From Bog-473 sp963764305 (GTDB lineage: Bacteria > Actinomycetota > Acidimicrobiia > Acidimicrobiales > RAAP-2), in assembly GCA_963764305.1 (NCBI GenBank), contig CAVXSD010000007.1, positions 682,001 through 746,000 of the forward strand: 64,000 bases of DNA. Direction: 5' to 3'. The translations under genes were made by a program, and so were the position numbers. This document shows, in pieces, positions 9,277-18,087 of this stretch (positions are counted from its first letter, which is position 1; the number at the start of each line of letters is the position of its first letter). The notes beneath the pieces were generated by a model that made no database searches, was not told where the DNA came from, and saw nothing but the letters and a program-made list of their open reading frames with translations.

Positions 9277-9879
9277 CTACTTGAGGAGGAACAGGCACGA
9301 GTAGAGCCCGACCCAGACGATATCGACGAAGTGCCAGTAGTACGAGACCCCCTGGACCGCGGAGAGCTCCCCAGGGTCGCCGCCGATGTCGCCGCGCATG
9401 CGCCCGAGCAGGAACACCATGGCGACCAGTCCGATGAAGACGTGGAGGCCGTGCAGGCCCGACATGATGTAGAAGAGCGACCCGTACGAGTTCGTGTACC
9501 AGCGGGTTGTGCTGAACAACCATTCGAAGGCCTGGTTGGCCAGGAACGCGGTTCCCAGGACGATCGTGCAGACGATCCAGATCCGGGCCGAGCGCCGCTT
9601 ACGCCACTCGACCTGGTACACGGCTCGCTGCATGGTGAAGCTCGACGACACGAGGATCAGGGTGAAGAAGCCGGCCCGCAGCGTGTCGAGATCGGTGCCC
9701 GCGGGAGGCCAGGGCCCGATGGTGTTGGCCCGGATGGTGAAGAATGCCGCGAAGAGCCCGCTGAAGAACATCAGCTCGGAGCCGAGCCAGATCATGACCC
9801 CGATGGCCAGCATCGGCGGCCGGTCGTGGATGATCTTTCCCTGTGGTGCGGGGACCTCCGCCGAGACAGCCTGGGTCAC
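9277..9879 (-). CDS. ctaE: Cytochrome c oxidase subunit III
   Basis: A 200-residue membrane protein with five hydrophobic helices, the length normal for actinobacterial subunit III of the aa3-type terminal oxidase. Family blocks include MLAIGVMIWLGSELMFFSGL, NQAFEW, GLHGLHVFIGL and YYWHFVDIVW near the C-terminus. It heads the ctaE-qcrC-qcrA-qcrB cluster, a standard actinobacterial gene order; ctaC and ctaD are not in this window. GTG at 9879 is preferred because it matches the usual short N-terminus; 9912 is an alternative. Confidence 0.93.
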   Translation of the reverse strand: MTQAVSAEVPAPQGKIIHDRPPMLAIGVMIWLGSELMFFSGLFAAFFTIRANTIGPWPPAGTDLDTLRAGFFTLILVSSSFTMQRAVYQVEWRKRRSARIWIVCTIVLGTAFLANQAFEWLFSTTRWYTNSYGSLFYIMSGLHGLHVFIGLVAMVFLLGRMRGDIGGDPGELSAVQGVSYYWHFVDIVWVGLYSCLFLLK

Positions 9880-9966
9880 AGGGCAATTTCTAGTCGACCT
9901 GGCAGCGACCACGCCAACTGCGAGGTAAGGCCGTCAAGGCTCGGGCGGCGCGCCCGAACACCCAGG

Positions 9967-12327
9967 TCAGCGCAACTCGACGGGGAGCGGCTCCGCATGC
10001 AGCATCACGAGGCGCCGGGTGGGTCTCGTCAGGGCCACGTAGAGGGTCCGCAACCCCCGGGTGGTGGCGATCGGGGGACCCTCGCCAGCGGGCTCGTCGC
10101 CCACGGCGGCGACCAGGGAGGGCTCCACGACGATCACCGAGTCGAACTCCAGGCCGTTCGTCTCGTCCGCCGGCAGCACCACCAGGCCCGCAGCCAGTCC
10201 GTCGCCCGCCGGGTCGCGTGGATCGATCGGGTCGAGTCCGGCCTCGTCGAGCGCCCTGGTCAGCTCCGGCAACATGACGCTTGGGCCCAGTACGGCGACC
10301 CGGCCCGGCGCCACGGCCGCCACCTCCTCGCGGGCCACGGCGACCAGCGCGTCGGACAGTCCGGCCCGGCTGGAGACCACCACCCGGGGGGCGAACCCGG
10401 ATTGGCGCACCGGGCGCGGCGGCGCGATGCCCGGAGCGGCCACGGCCAGGACCTGTGCCGCCAGCGCGACGACCTCGGCCGGGGTGCGGTAGCTCACCGT
10501 GAGCTCCACGAGGCGCGGCGGCCGCTGCGGGCTCAGGTGGCGCGTGATGTCCTCCCAGCCCGCGGGCGCCCAGGGCCCTGTGGCCTGCGCGATGTCGCCC
10601 ACCACCGTCATGGAGCCCGACAGGGAGCGCCGGGCCAGCATGCGGAGCTGCATCGGCGAGAGATCCTGCACCTCGTCCACGACGATGTGGCCGAAGGCCC
10701 GGATCTCGTCCTCGGAGCCCGTGAGGGGGCTGGGTGCCGGGGCGGGAGAGGCGGCCAACCCCTGGGGCCAGAACCCCCCCTCCGACATCCCTTCTTCGTT
10801 CCTCTGCGCCCGGACCCGGGCGGGACGGCCGCGTCGTGGCCCGAGCAAGGTGCGCGCCTCGTCGATGAGCGCGGCGTCGCCGACGGTCCACTGCACGGTG
10901 TCCAGCGAGGTGCTGCGCGGCCGGTAGAGACGCTGCACGTCCAGGGTGCTCAAGATCCCCTTCCCGGCGGCGGCGAGCAGCGCCCGCGCCCCGAGCAGGT
11001 CGTGGAGGAACTCGGGGGCCGACAGGCGGGGCCACATCCGATCGAGCGCTTCGCTGACCTCGGGCACCCGGCGCAGCCGCTGCGCCAAGTCCTTCTGCTC
11101 CTCGGGCGTCGGCGCCTCGTCCGCCTCTTCGATGCCGCTGCGGCCGAGCCTCGCCCGGTACTCGTCCGCCAGCGCGCCCAGGACGTGTGACTCCACGAAG
11201 CGCCGGCGGGCGTTGTGGGTGCCCGGCCGGCGCCGGGCCATGCCGACGATGTCCTCGGTCGTGGCGGCGCGCAACCGCAGCACGCCGGCACCGAAGGGGA
11301 CTTCGACGTCGTGCCGCAGCGGGCGCTGGCGGGTCCGCACGGCCCGAGTCAGTACCTTGACCATCCGGACGTCGCCCTTGAGCTTGGCCACCGCGGGGTC
11401 GTCGACTCCGCGCACCCGCACCTCGGGCACCAGGCCCGAGACCGTCGACAAGCTGACCCCGGTCTCGCCGAGCGAGGGGAGGACCTGTTCGATGTAGCGC
11501 AGGAACAACGGGTTCGGCCCCACCACCAGCACACCCTGGCGCTCCAGGGGGAAGCGGTGGGTGTAGAGGAGGTAGGCGGCGCGATGGAGAGCCACCGCCG
11601 TCTTCCCCGTGCCGGGTCCGCCCTGCACGACGAGGACCCCGGGCAACGGCGAGCGGATGATCTCGTCCTGCTCACGCTGGATGGTGCCGATGATGTCGCC
11701 CATCTGGCCCGTCCGCGCCTGGCCCAGCGCGGAGAGGAGCGCGCCGGGCCCGCCCAGGACCAGCCCTTCGGACAGCAGGCGCTCCCCGCTGCCGTCCCGC
11801 AACTGTGCTCCTCCGGCTCCTGCGGGCGCCAAGGAACCGGCGCGGCCCTCGGGATCGACGAAGTACTCGTCCTCCAGCCCGAGCACGGCCCGGCCCCGCA
11901 CGGCGAGGTGGCGGCGGCGCGCCAGGCCCTGGGGGTCGAGCCCGGTGGCCCGGTAGAACGGCTCGGCGACCGGGGCACGCCAGTCGACAACGAGCGGCTC
12001 GTGATCCGGGCCCGAGACCGCGAGCCGGCCGATGTGGAAGGACTCGCCGAGGAGCGGGTTCGCGGAGCCGGCGTCGTGCCCGGGTTCGGGGAGGCGGTCG
12101 ATGCGCCCGAAGTAGAGAGCCTGGTCGCCGATGTCGAGCTGCTCCAGCCGGGCCAGGCTGGTGCGCACCACGATGTCGCGCTCGGTGCGCGACTGGAACG
12201 TGCCGCCCCGGCCCAGGTCGAGAACGCCCTGCAGCATCTGCCGCGCCTCGCCCCGCATGAATTCCAGCCCGTCGTAGGCACGGTTGAGGTACTCCTGCTC
12301 ATGCTGCAGATCGGGATGCTCGGGCAC
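9967..12327 (-). CDS. helD: HelD-type RNA polymerase recycling ATPase (UvrD/Rep superfamily)
   Basis: A 786-residue superfamily 1 motor. The N-terminal 70 residues predict a coiled coil (QHEQEYLNRAYDGLEFM), which in HelD proteins enters the RNA polymerase secondary channel. Walker A is GGPGTGKTAVALHRAAYL near residue 236, Walker B is VVDEVQDLS near 549, then GDIAQATG and a C-terminal motif VALTRPTRRLVML. HelD proteins remove stalled polymerase from DNA; the actinobacterial class (HelR) can also protect against rifamycins. The GTG start has a GGAAGGGGAG element directly upstream. It could also be annotated as a UvrD-like helicase, but the coiled-coil N-terminus and lack of a helicase 2A/2B pattern favour HelD. 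Confidence 0.85.
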   Translation of the reverse strand: MPEHPDLQHEQEYLNRAYDGLEFMRGEARQMLQGVLDLGRGGTFQSRTERDIVVRTSLARLEQLDIGDQALYFGRIDRLPEPGHDAGSANPLLGESFHIGRLAVSGPDHEPLVVDWRAPVAEPFYRATGLDPQGLARRRHLAVRGRAVLGLEDEYFVDPEGRAGSLAPAGAGGAQLRDGSGERLLSEGLVLGGPGALLSALGQARTGQMGDIIGTIQREQDEIIRSPLPGVLVVQGGPGTGKTAVALHRAAYLLYTHRFPLERQGVLVVGPNPLFLRYIEQVLPSLGETGVSLSTVSGLVPEVRVRGVDDPAVAKLKGDVRMVKVLTRAVRTRQRPLRHDVEVPFGAGVLRLRAATTEDIVGMARRRPGTHNARRRFVESHVLGALADEYRARLGRSGIEEADEAPTPEEQKDLAQRLRRVPEVSEALDRMWPRLSAPEFLHDLLGARALLAAAGKGILSTLDVQRLYRPRSTSLDTVQWTVGDAALIDEARTLLGPRRGRPARVRAQRNEEGMSEGGFWPQGLAASPAPAPSPLTGSEDEIRAFGHIVVDEVQDLSPMQLRMLARRSLSGSMTVVGDIAQATGPWAPAGWEDITRHLSPQRPPRLVELTVSYRTPAEVVALAAQVLAVAAPGIAPPRPVRQSGFAPRVVVSSRAGLSDALVAVAREEVAAVAPGRVAVLGPSVMLPELTRALDEAGLDPIDPRDPAGDGLAAGLVVLPADETNGLEFDSVIVVEPSLVAAVGDEPAGEGPPIATTRGLRTLYVALTRPTRRLVMLHAEPLPVELR

Positions 12328-12438
12328 CTCTCCCCTTCCTCCCCCCGCCCACGGGGAAACGGTTCAGTTTAGACGTCCCCCGACGCCAGGGCGGGCGGGG
12401 TGGCGCCGCATACGATGAGCCGGACCGAAAGGATTGCC

Positions 12439-12761
12439 ATGCTCTGTTCGACCAGGAACGACCTTCCCGGCTACCAGGGGACGTCGGTGCTGGGCGAGGT
12501 CTTCAGCCTGACCGCCCGCTCGCGCCATGTCGGCTCCCAGTTCGGTGCGGCCTTCGAGTCCCTCGCCGGGGCGAGCTCGAGGGAATGACCGAGAACCCGC
12601 AGCCGAGCCTTCGGGGCGCGGTGACTCGCACGATGGAGGAGGCCGAGGCGCATGGCGGCAACGCCGTGCTGGCCATGTCGTTCGACCCGGTGGCGTTGGG
12701 CGGGAGCTGGTCGGAGACCTGCGCCTACGGGACGGCCGTCGTCATAGAGCCGATCGGGTGA
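12439..12761 (+). pseudogene. YbjQ/UPF0145-family protein, frameshifted
   Basis: A small protein of about 107 residues when joined. The first part (MLCSTRNDLPGYQG, then VLGEVFSLTARSRHVG) is in one frame and hits TGA at 12586-12588. The second part (GMTENPQ, then TMEEAEAHGGNAVLAMSFD and CAYGTAVVIEP) is in another frame. One missing base near 12570 explains this. YbjQ-family proteins form pentamers of unknown function. The ATG has GAAAGGA 5 nt upstream and is preferred to the ATG at 12415. Its stop overlaps the GTG of hemE (GTGA), so it may be the first gene of the hemE-hemH-hemY-lnt run. Confidence 0.7.
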
Positions 12762-13816
12762 GTCCGGCGGCAGATGCCCGCACGGAGCTCGTGCGCGCCT
12801 GCTTCCGCGAACCGGTGACCCGCACGCCGGTGTGGTTCATGCGCCAGGCGGGGCGGTCGCTGCCAGAGTACCGGGCAGCTCGCGGTGAGGGCTCCATCCT
12901 CTCCGCCATCGGCGACGCCTCGCTGGCGGCCGAGCTCACGATGCAGCCGGTGCGCCGCTACGGCGTGGACGCCGCCATTCTCTTCTCCGACATCGTCGTG
13001 CCCCTGTACGCCATCGGCTTCGGCGTCGACGTGGAGCAGGGGCGTGGGCCCGTTGTGGCCGAGCCGTTCCGCCGCGAGGCGGACCTGGCGCGCCTCCGGC
13101 CGTTCGAGCCGGCCGCCGACGCGCCCTACGTCGCCGAGACGGTGGGGCTGGTCGGGCAGGAGTTGGCGGGGTCGGGGGTCGCCCTGATCGGCTTCGCGGG
13201 CGCGCCCTTCACCGTCGCCAGCTACGCAGTCGAGGGCGGCCCGTCGCGCACCTTCGCCAAGGTCAAGGCGCTCATGCACGGGGACCCCGGGCTGTGGCAG
13301 CAGCTGACGGAACGGCTCGCCGCCATGGCGGTGGCCTCGTTGCGGGCGCAGATCGAAGCCGGTGCCCAGGCCGTGCAGCTCTTCGACAGCTGGGCCGGCT
13401 CGCTCTCGCCGTCCGAGTACACCCGCTTCGCGCTGCCTGGCACCCGGGCCGTCCTCGCCGGCATCGCCGACCTCGGCGTGCCGACCATTCTGTTCGGCGT
13501 CGGCACCGGCGAACTGCTCGCGCTCATGGGCTCTGCCGGATCCGACGTGGTCGGCGTCGACTGGCGCGTCCCGCTGGACGACGCGCGCCGGCGCATTGGC
13601 CCCGGGCGAGCGCTGCAGGGCAACCTCGACCCCGCGCTCTGCCTGGCGCCCTGGCCCGTCGTCGCGGAGGCCACCCGGGCCGTCCTCGCCGGCGCGGCGG
13701 ACGGCACCGGCACGGGCCACGTCTTCAACCTCGGTCACGGCGTGCTGCCCGAGTCGGACCCCGGCATCCTGGCTGCCGTCGTCGAGCTCGTGCACGCCGA
13801 GACCGGGCCGGCATGA
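12758..13816 (+). CDS. hemE: Uroporphyrinogen decarboxylase
   Basis: A 352-residue cytosolic enzyme that removes four carboxyl groups from uroporphyrinogen III to give coproporphyrinogen III. The N-terminal signature WFMRQAGRSLPEYR holds the substrate-binding Arg residues, and IGFAGAPFTVASY is the second family signature. The catalytic Asp is in ILFSDIVVP and a conserved Tyr in SPSEYTRF. The C-terminal FNLGHGVLPESDP block with its His is intact. The GTG at 12758 overlaps the previous stop, and the stop overlaps hemH (ATGA). It is the first of three consecutive heme genes. Confidence 0.95.
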   Translation: MSPAADARTELVRACFREPVTRTPVWFMRQAGRSLPEYRAARGEGSILSAIGDASLAAELTMQPVRRYGVDAAILFSDIVVPLYAIGFGVDVEQGRGPVVAEPFRREADLARLRPFEPAADAPYVAETVGLVGQELAGSGVALIGFAGAPFTVASYAVEGGPSRTFAKVKALMHGDPGLWQQLTERLAAMAVASLRAQIEAGAQAVQLFDSWAGSLSPSEYTRFALPGTRAVLAGIADLGVPTILFGVGTGELLALMGSAGSDVVGVDWRVPLDDARRRIGPGRALQGNLDPALCLAPWPVVAEATRAVLAGAADGTGTGHVFNLGHGVLPESDPGILAAVVELVHAETGPA

Positions 13817-14715
13817 CGACGGGCGTGCTGCTCATGGCGCACGGCACACCCGCGCGCCCGGCCGAGATCGCACCCTTCTACACCCGCATTCGCCGCGGCC
13901 GCCCGCCGACGCCCGAGCAACTGGCCGAGCTGGAGGGGCGCTACGACGCCATCGGCGGCGTGTCGCCGCTGGCCGTTCGCACCGCGGCGCAGGTCGACGC
14001 GGTGCGCGCCGCGCTCGAGGCGCGAGAACCCGGGCGCTACGTCGTGTCGTTCGGAGCCAAGCACACCGACCCCCTCATCGAGGAGTCCGCCGTCAGGCTG
14101 GCCGAGGCCGGGCTCGAGCGCGTCGTCGGCCTCGTCCTCACACCCCACGGCTCGTCTCTGGGCTCGCAGGAATACCTGGACCGCGCCGCCGTCGCGCTCG
14201 GCGACACGCCCTTCGTGCCCGTGCCGCCGTGGTACGCCCAGCCGCAGCTGGTTTCCCTGCTCGCCACGCGCGTCAAGGAAGCGCTCGGCTCCGTCGCCGG
14301 CCGGACGAAGGTCGTCTTCACCGCGCACTCGCTGCCCGAGCGCATCCGCGGGACCGGCGACACCTATCCCGAGCAGCTGGCCGAGTCGGCTCGCTTGGTG
14401 GCCGAGGCCGCCGGGCTCGAGGAGTGGTTCGTGGCCTGGCAGAGCGCGGGCCGGACCCCCGAGCCGTGGCTCGGGCCCGACGTGCGCGACCTCGTGCGCC
14501 AGTTCGCCGCCGACGGTCACACGGACGCGGTCATGGTCTGCCCCATCGGGTTCGTGGCCGACCACCTCGAGGTGCTCTACGACCTCGACGTCGAGCTGGC
14601 GGGAGTCGCGGCGGAGAGCGGCCTCGCCTACGCGCGCACCTCGTCGCTCAACGACGACCCCATCTTCATTGCCACGCTGGCCGATCTGATCGTCGGGGCG
14701 GACGGGGCGCCCTGA
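13813..14715 (+). CDS. hemH: Ferrochelatase, probably coproporphyrin III ferrochelatase
   Basis: A 300-residue enzyme inserting Fe2+ into a porphyrin. It has the family blocks LLMAHGTPARP, GGVSPL, the catalytic His in FTAHSLP near residue 172, and the metal-site Glu in DHLEVLYDLD. In actinobacteria the order hemE-hemH-hemY usually belongs to the coproporphyrin-dependent route, where iron enters coproporphyrin III and HemQ finishes heme; on that basis it would be CpfC. No hemQ is present in this window, so that assignment is inference. The length is short, typical of the monofunctional Gram-positive type. Confidence 0.93.
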   Translation: MTTGVLLMAHGTPARPAEIAPFYTRIRRGRPPTPEQLAELEGRYDAIGGVSPLAVRTAAQVDAVRAALEAREPGRYVVSFGAKHTDPLIEESAVRLAEAGLERVVGLVLTPHGSSLGSQEYLDRAAVALGDTPFVPVPPWYAQPQLVSLLATRVKEALGSVAGRTKVVFTAHSLPERIRGTGDTYPEQLAESARLVAEAAGLEEWFVAWQSAGRTPEPWLGPDVRDLVRQFAADGHTDAVMVCPIGFVADHLEVLYDLDVELAGVAAESGLAYARTSSLNDDPIFIATLADLIVGADGAP

Positions 14716-14716
14716 C

Positions 14717-16126
14717 GTGACGGCGCGGCGAGTGGTCGTCGTCGGGGGCGGCATCAGTGGCCTGACCGCGGCCTGGGAGCTCACCGGTGGGGGCGGGCGT
14801 CGGCCCGGCGCACCCACCATCACCCTGATCGAGGCCTCGTCGCGCCTCGGCGGCCCGCTGCAGAGCGAGGAGTTGGGGGGCCGGGTCGTCGACGTCGGTC
14901 CCGACGGCTTCCTGGGGCGCCGGCGCGAGGCCGTCGACCTGTGCGGGGAGGTGGGGCTGGCGGACGCGCTCGTGCCGATCGCCGCGCGCGGCGCGTCGGT
15001 GTGGTCCCGCGGACGCCTCCGGCCATTGCCCGAAGGGCACGCGCTCGGGATTCCGACACGGTTCTGGCCCACGGCCCGCTCCGGCATCCTGGGCGCGCGC
15101 GGCGCGCTCGGCCTCGCCCGCGACGCGGTGCTGCCCCGGCCCGACACCCGTGGGCCGATCGGCGACCGTTCCATCGGCCCCCTCGTGGCGCACAAGCTCG
15201 GTCGGCGTGTCGTCGACACGCTGGTCGATCCGCTCATCGGCGGCATCCACGCCGGCTCGGTCGACGACATGTCCGCCGCGGCGACGTTCCCGCCGCTGCT
15301 GGCGGCCGCCCAGCGCAGGGGCGGCCTGATGCGGGCGATGCGCGCCGAGGTGCCCGCACCCGACCCCGACGGGCCGCCACTCTTCTGGTCGCTCGACGGG
15401 GGCATGGCGTCGCTCGTCCGCGCGATGGCCGCAAGGCTGCGCGAGCGCGGCGTGGAAGTCCGGCTCTCGGCTCCGGCCGACCGGCTCGACCGGGCACCAC
15501 AAGGATGGGCCGTGGGGTCGGGCACGGACGTCGTCGTCGCGGACGCCGTGGTGCTGGCGACGCCGGCGCCTGTGACGGCGGACCTTCTGCGCCACCACGA
15601 CGATGAAGTGGCCGGGCTGCTGGACGCCATCGACTACGCCTCGGTGGTGCTGACGACATTCCGCGTCGGCGCCGACGACATCCCGTCGACGCTCAACGGG
15701 ACGGGATTCCTGGTCCCGCGTCACGGCCCGCACAAGGGACGCGACCCCTGGGCCGTCACCGCCTGCACCTACCTCGACCGCAAGTGGCCGCAGCTCGAGC
15801 GGCATGGAGAGGTGCTGCTGCGCGCCTCCCTCGGCCGCATCGACGACACTCGCGCCGTCGGATGGAGCGACGGAGAGGTGGCCGAGCGGGCCTGGGAGGA
15901 GTTGGGCGCGCTCATGGGCGTCAACGGTCAGCCGGCCGACGCCCTCGTGGTGCGCTTCCCCGGCGCCTTCCCGCAGTACCGGGTGCACCACCTGCTGCGG
16001 ACGGCCGGTATCGAGGCTGCGCTGGGCCGCCTCGGCGGCATCGCGGTGGCCGGCGCGGCGTACCACGGGGTCGGGATCCCCGCCTGCATCGCAAGCGGCC
16101 GGGCCGCGGCACACGCGCTCTTGTGA
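14717..16126 (+). CDS. hemY: Coproporphyrinogen/protoporphyrinogen III oxidase
   Basis: A 469-residue FAD enzyme that oxidises the porphyrinogen ring with O2. The dinucleotide motif is VVVGGGISGLTAAWEL at the N-terminus. VDVGPDGFLG, ALGIPTRFWP and the C-terminal FAD block GGIAVAGAAYHGVGIPACI are typical of the HemY/CgoX family. The start is GTG, one base after the hemH stop. In the coproporphyrin-dependent pathway it acts before hemH, making coproporphyrin III, and would be called CgoX. The stop overlaps the start of the next gene, lnt. Confidence 0.92.
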   Translation: MTARRVVVVGGGISGLTAAWELTGGGGRRPGAPTITLIEASSRLGGPLQSEELGGRVVDVGPDGFLGRRREAVDLCGEVGLADALVPIAARGASVWSRGRLRPLPEGHALGIPTRFWPTARSGILGARGALGLARDAVLPRPDTRGPIGDRSIGPLVAHKLGRRVVDTLVDPLIGGIHAGSVDDMSAAATFPPLLAAAQRRGGLMRAMRAEVPAPDPDGPPLFWSLDGGMASLVRAMAARLRERGVEVRLSAPADRLDRAPQGWAVGSGTDVVVADAVVLATPAPVTADLLRHHDDEVAGLLDAIDYASVVLTTFRVGADDIPSTLNGTGFLVPRHGPHKGRDPWAVTACTYLDRKWPQLERHGEVLLRASLGRIDDTRAVGWSDGEVAERAWEELGALMGVNGQPADALVVRFPGAFPQYRVHHLLRTAGIEAALGRLGGIAVAGAAYHGVGIPACIASGRAAAHALL

Positions 16127-17610
16127 GCGACCGGCCGCGCCGGGGCCGCGTGGCCGCTCCCTCGGTCGTGGCGGGGGTCCTGCTCGCGCTCTCGCTCCCA
16201 CCATGGGGTTGGTGGCCCCTCGGGCTCGTGGGCGCCGCGCTTCTCTACTGGCGCCTGGACGGGCTCCCGCTGCGGGCCCGCATCTGGTCGGGGTGGCTGG
16301 CCGGGCTGGGCTGCTATGCCATCGGTCTCGCCTGGGCGAGCGCCTTCAACTGGTACGGCGCCGTCGTGCTTGTCGTGGTCGAGGCACTCTTCTTCGCCGC
16401 GGCCGCTGCGGCGACACCGCCGCGGCGCGGGCGGGCGCCGGCCTTCGTGGGCGCCTGCACGCTGGCTGAAGCGATCCGCATGACGTGGCCCCTGGGCGGT
16501 CTCCCTCTGGGCGGTGTCTTCCTGGGCCAGGCACGCGGCCCGCTGGTCGAGCTGGCCCGCCTCGGCGGCCCCCTCCTCATCACGGCCGGGGTGTGGGCCG
16601 GCGGGGTTGCGCTCGCCACGTTGAGCACCGCCATCTGGGCCCGCCGCCGACGCGTCGGCGGCCCGTCGGCCGTCGGCGCCGTCGCGATCACCGCGGGGAT
16701 CGTCGCGCTGGCCGTCGCCGGCTCGCTCGCGCCTGACGGTGGTGCGCCCGTCCGCACCGTCCGCGTGGCCCTGGTCCAGGGGGGTGGGCAGCGGGGTCTG
16801 AGCAAGCAGGAGGTCTTGCCGTCCTCGGTCTACGAGGCGCAGGTGGCGGCCACGTTCGCCGTGGCCTCCGCCCACCCTCCTCCCCGTCTCGTGCTGTGGC
16901 CGGAGGACGTCGTGGCACTCGACCGGCCGCTGGCGGGCTCGCCCCAGGCCGCCCTCCTGGGCCGACTGGCCAGGGAGCTCCGCACGACGCTCGTCGTCGG
17001 CGTGACCGAGCCGGCCTCGGCCACGAGCTTCCGCAACGAGGTCGTGGCCTGGGGGCCCGGCGGCCACATCGTCGGCGTGTTCGAAAAGGTGCACCGGGTG
17101 CCCTTCGGCGAGTACGTGCCCTTGCGCTCCTTCTTCGAGCACTTCGCCGACCTGTCCGGTGTGCCCGTCGACGCCGTCCCCAGTCGTGGCACCGGCCTGC
17201 TACCCACGCCGGCCGGGGCCCTCGGACTGCTGGTGTCGTTCGAGATCTTCTACGCCGGTCGGAGCCACGAGTCCGTGCGGGCGGGAGCCGAGCTCCTCGC
17301 CGTGCCGACCAACACCTCGTCCTACAGGACGTCCCAGGTGCCGACGCAGGAGATGGCCGCCGCGGCCGTGCAGGCCGTCGAGACGGGTCGCGATCTGGTC
17401 CAGGCCGCCCCGACGGGTTTCAGCGCCGTGGTCACGCAGCGCGGCGTCGTCGTACGGCGCAGCGCGCTCGGCCGGCGCCAGGTGCTGTTCGCCACCGTCG
17501 CCCTCCGCCGCGGCATGACCCCCTATGACCACTGGGGGGATCTCCCGGTGCTGTTCGTCTCGGCGCTGGCGCTCGTCGCCGGCTGGGTCCGCCAACTCCG
17601 CTACTCGTAG
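16123..17610 (+). CDS. lnt: Apolipoprotein N-acyltransferase-like protein, catalytic Cys replaced by Ser
   Basis: A 495-residue protein with an N-terminal membrane domain of six or so helices and a periplasmic nitrilase-fold domain, as in Lnt, which adds the third acyl chain to lipoproteins. The catalytic Glu (LWPEDVV, near 260) and Lys (EKVHRVPFGEYVP, near 320) are present. At the position of the catalytic Cys (usually CYE) it has LVSFEIF, with Ser372 coded by TCG. The nearby NTSSY and VQAAPTGFSA blocks remain conserved, so the gene is not simply decaying. It may use Ser, do another acyl transfer or be a lineage variant. GTG overlaps the hemY stop (GTGA). Confidence 0.85.
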   Translation: MSDRPRRGRVAAPSVVAGVLLALSLPPWGWWPLGLVGAALLYWRLDGLPLRARIWSGWLAGLGCYAIGLAWASAFNWYGAVVLVVVEALFFAAAAAATPPRRGRAPAFVGACTLAEAIRMTWPLGGLPLGGVFLGQARGPLVELARLGGPLLITAGVWAGGVALATLSTAIWARRRRVGGPSAVGAVAITAGIVALAVAGSLAPDGGAPVRTVRVALVQGGGQRGLSKQEVLPSSVYEAQVAATFAVASAHPPPRLVLWPEDVVALDRPLAGSPQAALLGRLARELRTTLVVGVTEPASATSFRNEVVAWGPGGHIVGVFEKVHRVPFGEYVPLRSFFEHFADLSGVPVDAVPSRGTGLLPTPAGALGLLVSFEIFYAGRSHESVRAGAELLAVPTNTSSYRTSQVPTQEMAAAAVQAVETGRDLVQAAPTGFSAVVTQRGVVVRRSALGRRQVLFATVALRRGMTPYDHWGDLPVLFVSALALVAGWVRQLRYS

Positions 17611-17781
17611 TTGTCCTCAGTCGCCCGGTGGAACCTCGGATCATCAGATTCATCCTTGAACGCCTCCGTGCAGAGGCCAACGCACTCCTCACAGATGAAG
17701 ACATGGCCCCGCACTCAGCCGGACTTGGTCCTGGGTCTTAAAGCAGAACGAGCACTTGGCTGGAGGTCGTCCACTGGGCAC
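17601..17781 (-). pseudogene. Small ClpX-type C4 zinc-finger protein, frameshifted
   Basis: In minus-strand translation, PAKCSFCFKTQDQVRLSAG is followed in another frame by HVFICEECVGLC and an acidic tail ending DNYE. Together these match the zinc-binding domain of ClpX (CSFC, then CDECVELC) with all four Cys. Two missing bases near 17706 would join them into about 60 residues from the GTG at 17781. No AAA+ part follows, so this is a stand-alone zinc finger or a relic. It overlaps the last 10 nt of lnt, convergent. The frame break could be a sequence error. Confidence 0.5.
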
Positions 17782-18087
17782 TGTCCAAGCGTAGGACAGC
17801 CACCATCGCCTCGCACCGACGACGCTGGGGGCAGTCAGCCACCCTTGCGCGACTGTCGGTGAGCGCCCTGTCCGACTTGGTATGCCTCCTCCACCAAGGC
17901 TGCAAAGGAACCGTCGAGCTGCTCCGCATTTAGGGGAGGCTCTCCTTCGATTGTCACCTTCGATCCGAAACCCGGTTCCGGGAGTACGACTCGTTTCCAC
18001 GGCTGATATGGCGCCAGCGCCGCTGGTCGTGCATTCCCGATCTGATGGCGTTCTTGGACGAATCGGAGGGCCGGATGACAAGCTGAG
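17782..18087 (+). other. Non-coding stretch with no recognised feature
   Basis: About 300 bp between the zinc-finger relic and the membrane glycosyltransferase-like gene. Short open frames exist on both strands, but none has a recognisable domain, a good ribosome site or the third-position GC pattern of the neighbours. I see no tRNA, terminator or clear repeat. The composition is less GC-rich than the flanking heme genes, in line with an inserted or remodelled segment. Confidence 0.4.
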
